Part shown: positions 62,296 through 64,000 of the stretch, in pieces
How positions within the stretch are numbered: the stretch's first letter is position 1
How the letters are laid out: every line of letters starts with the position of its first letter
Source of the DNA: Chloroflexota bacterium
Lineage (GTDB): Bacteria; Chloroflexota; Anaerolineae; Aggregatilineales; Phototrophicaceae
Direction: 5' to 3'
Assembly: GCA_011523615.1 (NCBI GenBank)
Contig: WTGJ01000027.1
Span: forward strand, 788,170-852,169
DNA length: 64,000 nt
Position numbers and translations under genes: made by a program
The notes under the pieces: generated by a model
Seen by the model: the letters and a program-made list of their open reading frames with translations, nothing else
What the model was told of the DNA's origin: nothing
Database searches by the model: none

Positions 62296-64000
62296 TTGAG
62301 GAGAATCCGACGCATCGCGCGGCGCAGGAGGCGCACCCGAGAGCGCCAAGACCGACGAACGCGCGTCCTGCTCATCATCTCGTTGTCATTGCTCACTATA
62401 ATCGCGGCAGTATGGATCGGGATGACCTGGAATGCCTGGCGTTTCGAACGAGAAGCGCGCCAATGGTTGCCCGTTTCGCTAAAGGATCATCCTGCACAAT
62501 TTCAGAGCAGCCAATTTTACGCACGAGACGGCCGGCAACTGCTGGCCACCGTCCCCAACGTAGGGAATGCGAACACCACCTGGCTGGAACTGGAAGAAAT
62601 GCCCGTCCCATTGGTCTCCGCAATGCGTTGGCTGCAAGATTCGCTGGAAGCCCCGGATTCTGCCCCCTCCCGATTGCGCTATGCCTGGCAGCTGCTGTAC
62701 CAGGTCGTCTGGCAAGATCTGCCTCCTGTCGCGGGCGTCACGGGTGAATTGGTGCGCGATCATTTGCTGCCGCGTGTGCTCTGGCCTCACGAAGCCGACC
62801 GTGGCCTGGAATGGGCCATCGCGTACCAACTCCGTCAACGATACTCTTCCGATGAGCTGCTCGAGTGGTTCTTGAATCAGGTGAGCTTGGCGCCACACAT
62901 CTCGGGTATCGAGGCGGCCGCGCAGACCCTTTTTGGGCTCAGCGCAACCGAGCTGAATGACGGCCAAGCCAGCCAATTGGCCTGGCTGATCGCACAGCAG
63001 ATTCCGTCGGATGGGCACATCGATCCTGCGACATTCGTCAACGCGTTGGCGCCATGGGTTGAACTCAATTCAGCGGAGATACGGGATTGGATCACGACCG
63101 AAGTCCCTGATTTTCGATCTACGCCGCCTGGTTTGGCATCCGAGCAGGTAGATTTCATATTCTTGGCAGAGAAACAGGCCACTCGCATCCTGGAAAGCAT
63201 CGGCCTGGATGCGCAAGACGCGTTTGCCACCGGTCTCTCCATCATCACGTCTTTGGATTGGGAACGGCAACAAGAGGTGATTCAACCAAGGGAACGCATC
63301 CTCGCGGCTGCCGCCGATGCAGCGGAGGTTTCCTACGATACAGCGGCATGGGTGGGCATTCAGATCCCGGAAGGCAGCATCATCACCATGGTCGGTGCCG
63401 CCCGCCAGGAGAATGTGGCTCCTGCACCGCTGTGGCTGCCCTTCGCGTATCTGGAAAGCCTGCGTGGGCAAAGCGCCCCGCCCTTGCACGCCGCCTCCAT
63501 GCTGCTGGATATCCCCGCCTACTACCCTCACCCACAGATTGCCCAGCTGAATGTTGCCGCCAGGAACGCGGATGATGAATTCCTCGGCCCCATCCTGCTT
63601 GCGGATGCCTTGTCTGGGCTGCGTGCCGTACCCATTTATGAGGCGATCGGCGGCAATCCGGGACTAGCCAACGCGCTGACCATTGCCGGGCGTCTCGGCT
63701 GGTCGAGTCTGGCGGATGAAGCGCCGAGCTTCGGCCTCCTCACCCATGAAGGGGCCGTATCCGTGCTGGATGCGGCATATGCCTATGCCACTCTGGCCAA
63801 CCGCGGCGTCATGCAAGGCTGGCCGGCAGCCATGCGACAGGAACATGACCGACCTCATGATCCGATCGTCATTCTCCAAATCAACGATGCTGCGGGTCAG
63901 ACCATCTGGCGCTACGAAAGCGAGCTGGATATCTACCGCTCGCCCCTGCTCGATGCCAATCTCGCCGACTTGTTGAACCAATTGCTCCGGCAGGATGAAG
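62296..64000 (+). CDS. Class A PBP-like protein with degenerate active sites (3' end cut by window)
   Basis: Open for 568 codons from a TTG at 62296 (GGTGAT site six bases upstream), with no internal ATG-based start that fits better. A cytoplasmic Arg-rich tail precedes a membrane helix (about residues 24-45). The GT51 and transpeptidase-like regions follow. The transglycosylase E-D motif reads Q114-D in WLQDSLE. The transpeptidase S-x-x-K position is P378-L-W-L381 in APAPLWLPFAYL, and S-x-N reads S440-G-L442. The second GT51 Glu (ADRGLEWAIAYQL) is retained. The K-T-G motif lies beyond the window. It is a likely pseudoenzyme or scaffold in cell-wall assembly. Confidence 0.8.
   Translation, partial: MRRIRRIARRRRRTRERQDRRTRVLLIISLSLLTIIAAVWIGMTWNAWRFEREARQWLPVSLKDHPAQFQSSQFYARDGRQLLATVPNVGNANTTWLELEEMPVPLVSAMRWLQDSLEAPDSAPSRLRYAWQLLYQVVWQDLPPVAGVTGELVRDHLLPRVLWPHEADRGLEWAIAYQLRQRYSSDELLEWFLNQVSLAPHISGIEAAAQTLFGLSATELNDGQASQLAWLIAQQIPSDGHIDPATFVNALAPWVELNSAEIRDWITTEVPDFRSTPPGLASEQVDFIFLAEKQATRILESIGLDAQDAFATGLSIITSLDWERQQEVIQPRERILAAAADAAEVSYDTAAWVGIQIPEGSIITMVGAARQENVAPAPLWLPFAYLESLRGQSAPPLHAASMLLDIPAYYPHPQIAQLNVAARNADDEFLGPILLADALSGLRAVPIYEAIGGNPGLANALTIAGRLGWSSLADEAPSFGLLTHEGAVSVLDAAYAYATLANRGVMQGWPAAMRQEHDRPHDPIVILQINDAAGQTIWRYESELDIYRSPLLDANLADLLNQLLRQDE

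Overview
The window reads as a gene-dense chromosomal segment of a Chloroflexota bacterium (Anaerolineae/Caldilineae-like). This is inferred from gene content, not from a marker gene. The evidence is a fused transaldolase/glucose-6-phosphate isomerase, secreted solute-binding proteins without a lipobox cysteine, frequent TTG/GTG starts, moderate GC and the general mix of metabolic genes. I found no rRNA, CRISPR, IS element or prophage. There is one tRNA (Gln) and one relic of a transporter gene.

Layout. 1-5.0 kb: the end of a secreted protein, then a carboxyltransferase subunit followed by an AhpD-like redox protein with an in-frame UGA inside its CxxC motif, then a sugar-nucleotide dehydratase. 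5.0-11.4 kb: a two-component system with an acetyltransferase, a PspA-like protein with a membrane partner, and an ECF sigma factor with a putative regulator. 11.5-22.0 kb: one nine-gene minus-strand operon, with a promoter visible at 21988-22016. It encodes a peptide-type ABC transporter, three DUF917 (S-methyl-thiohydantoin desulfurase-like) paralogues and a hydantoinase A-like ATPase. 22-26.6 kb: homoserine and prephenate dehydrogenases, a degenerate SDR, a stand-alone HisKA-like protein and an aromatic amino acid decarboxylase. 26.6-35 kb: rplJL behind an L10-type leader, sucCD, two tandem ssb genes, gatB, a cNMP-binding/PH-like membrane protein and a ChbG-type deacetylase.

35.0-38.7 kb holds the most unusual block: a compact minus-strand operon encoding an E2-like protein, a JAMM protease with a complete HxHPx6SxxD motif, an E1/ThiF-like protein, a small basic disordered protein and a Nudix hydrolase. 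This is a bacterial ubiquitin-like conjugation cassette with no recognisable ubiquitin-like modifier. 38.9-42.6 kb is a ferric-iron-type ABC transporter whose binding protein seems to start at an ATT codon. 42.6-52 kb holds a sulfatase-modifying-factor-like protein, tRNA-Gln, a peroxiredoxin, an epimerase, a ferredoxin-NADP reductase, an M24 peptidase, selenocysteine synthase (selA), NAD synthetase and a polyphosphate-glucokinase-like ROK kinase. 52-64 kb is central carbon metabolism (PEP carboxylase, transaldolase/PGI, transketolase), exonuclease III, a class V aminotransferase, and a class A PBP-like protein whose visible catalytic motifs are all missing.

Two observations support each other. 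The UGA at 3073-3075 falls where the second Cys of the AhpD family's CxxC belongs and is followed by a strong hairpin. The same window carries selA. Together they argue for a selenoprotein rather than a pseudogene.
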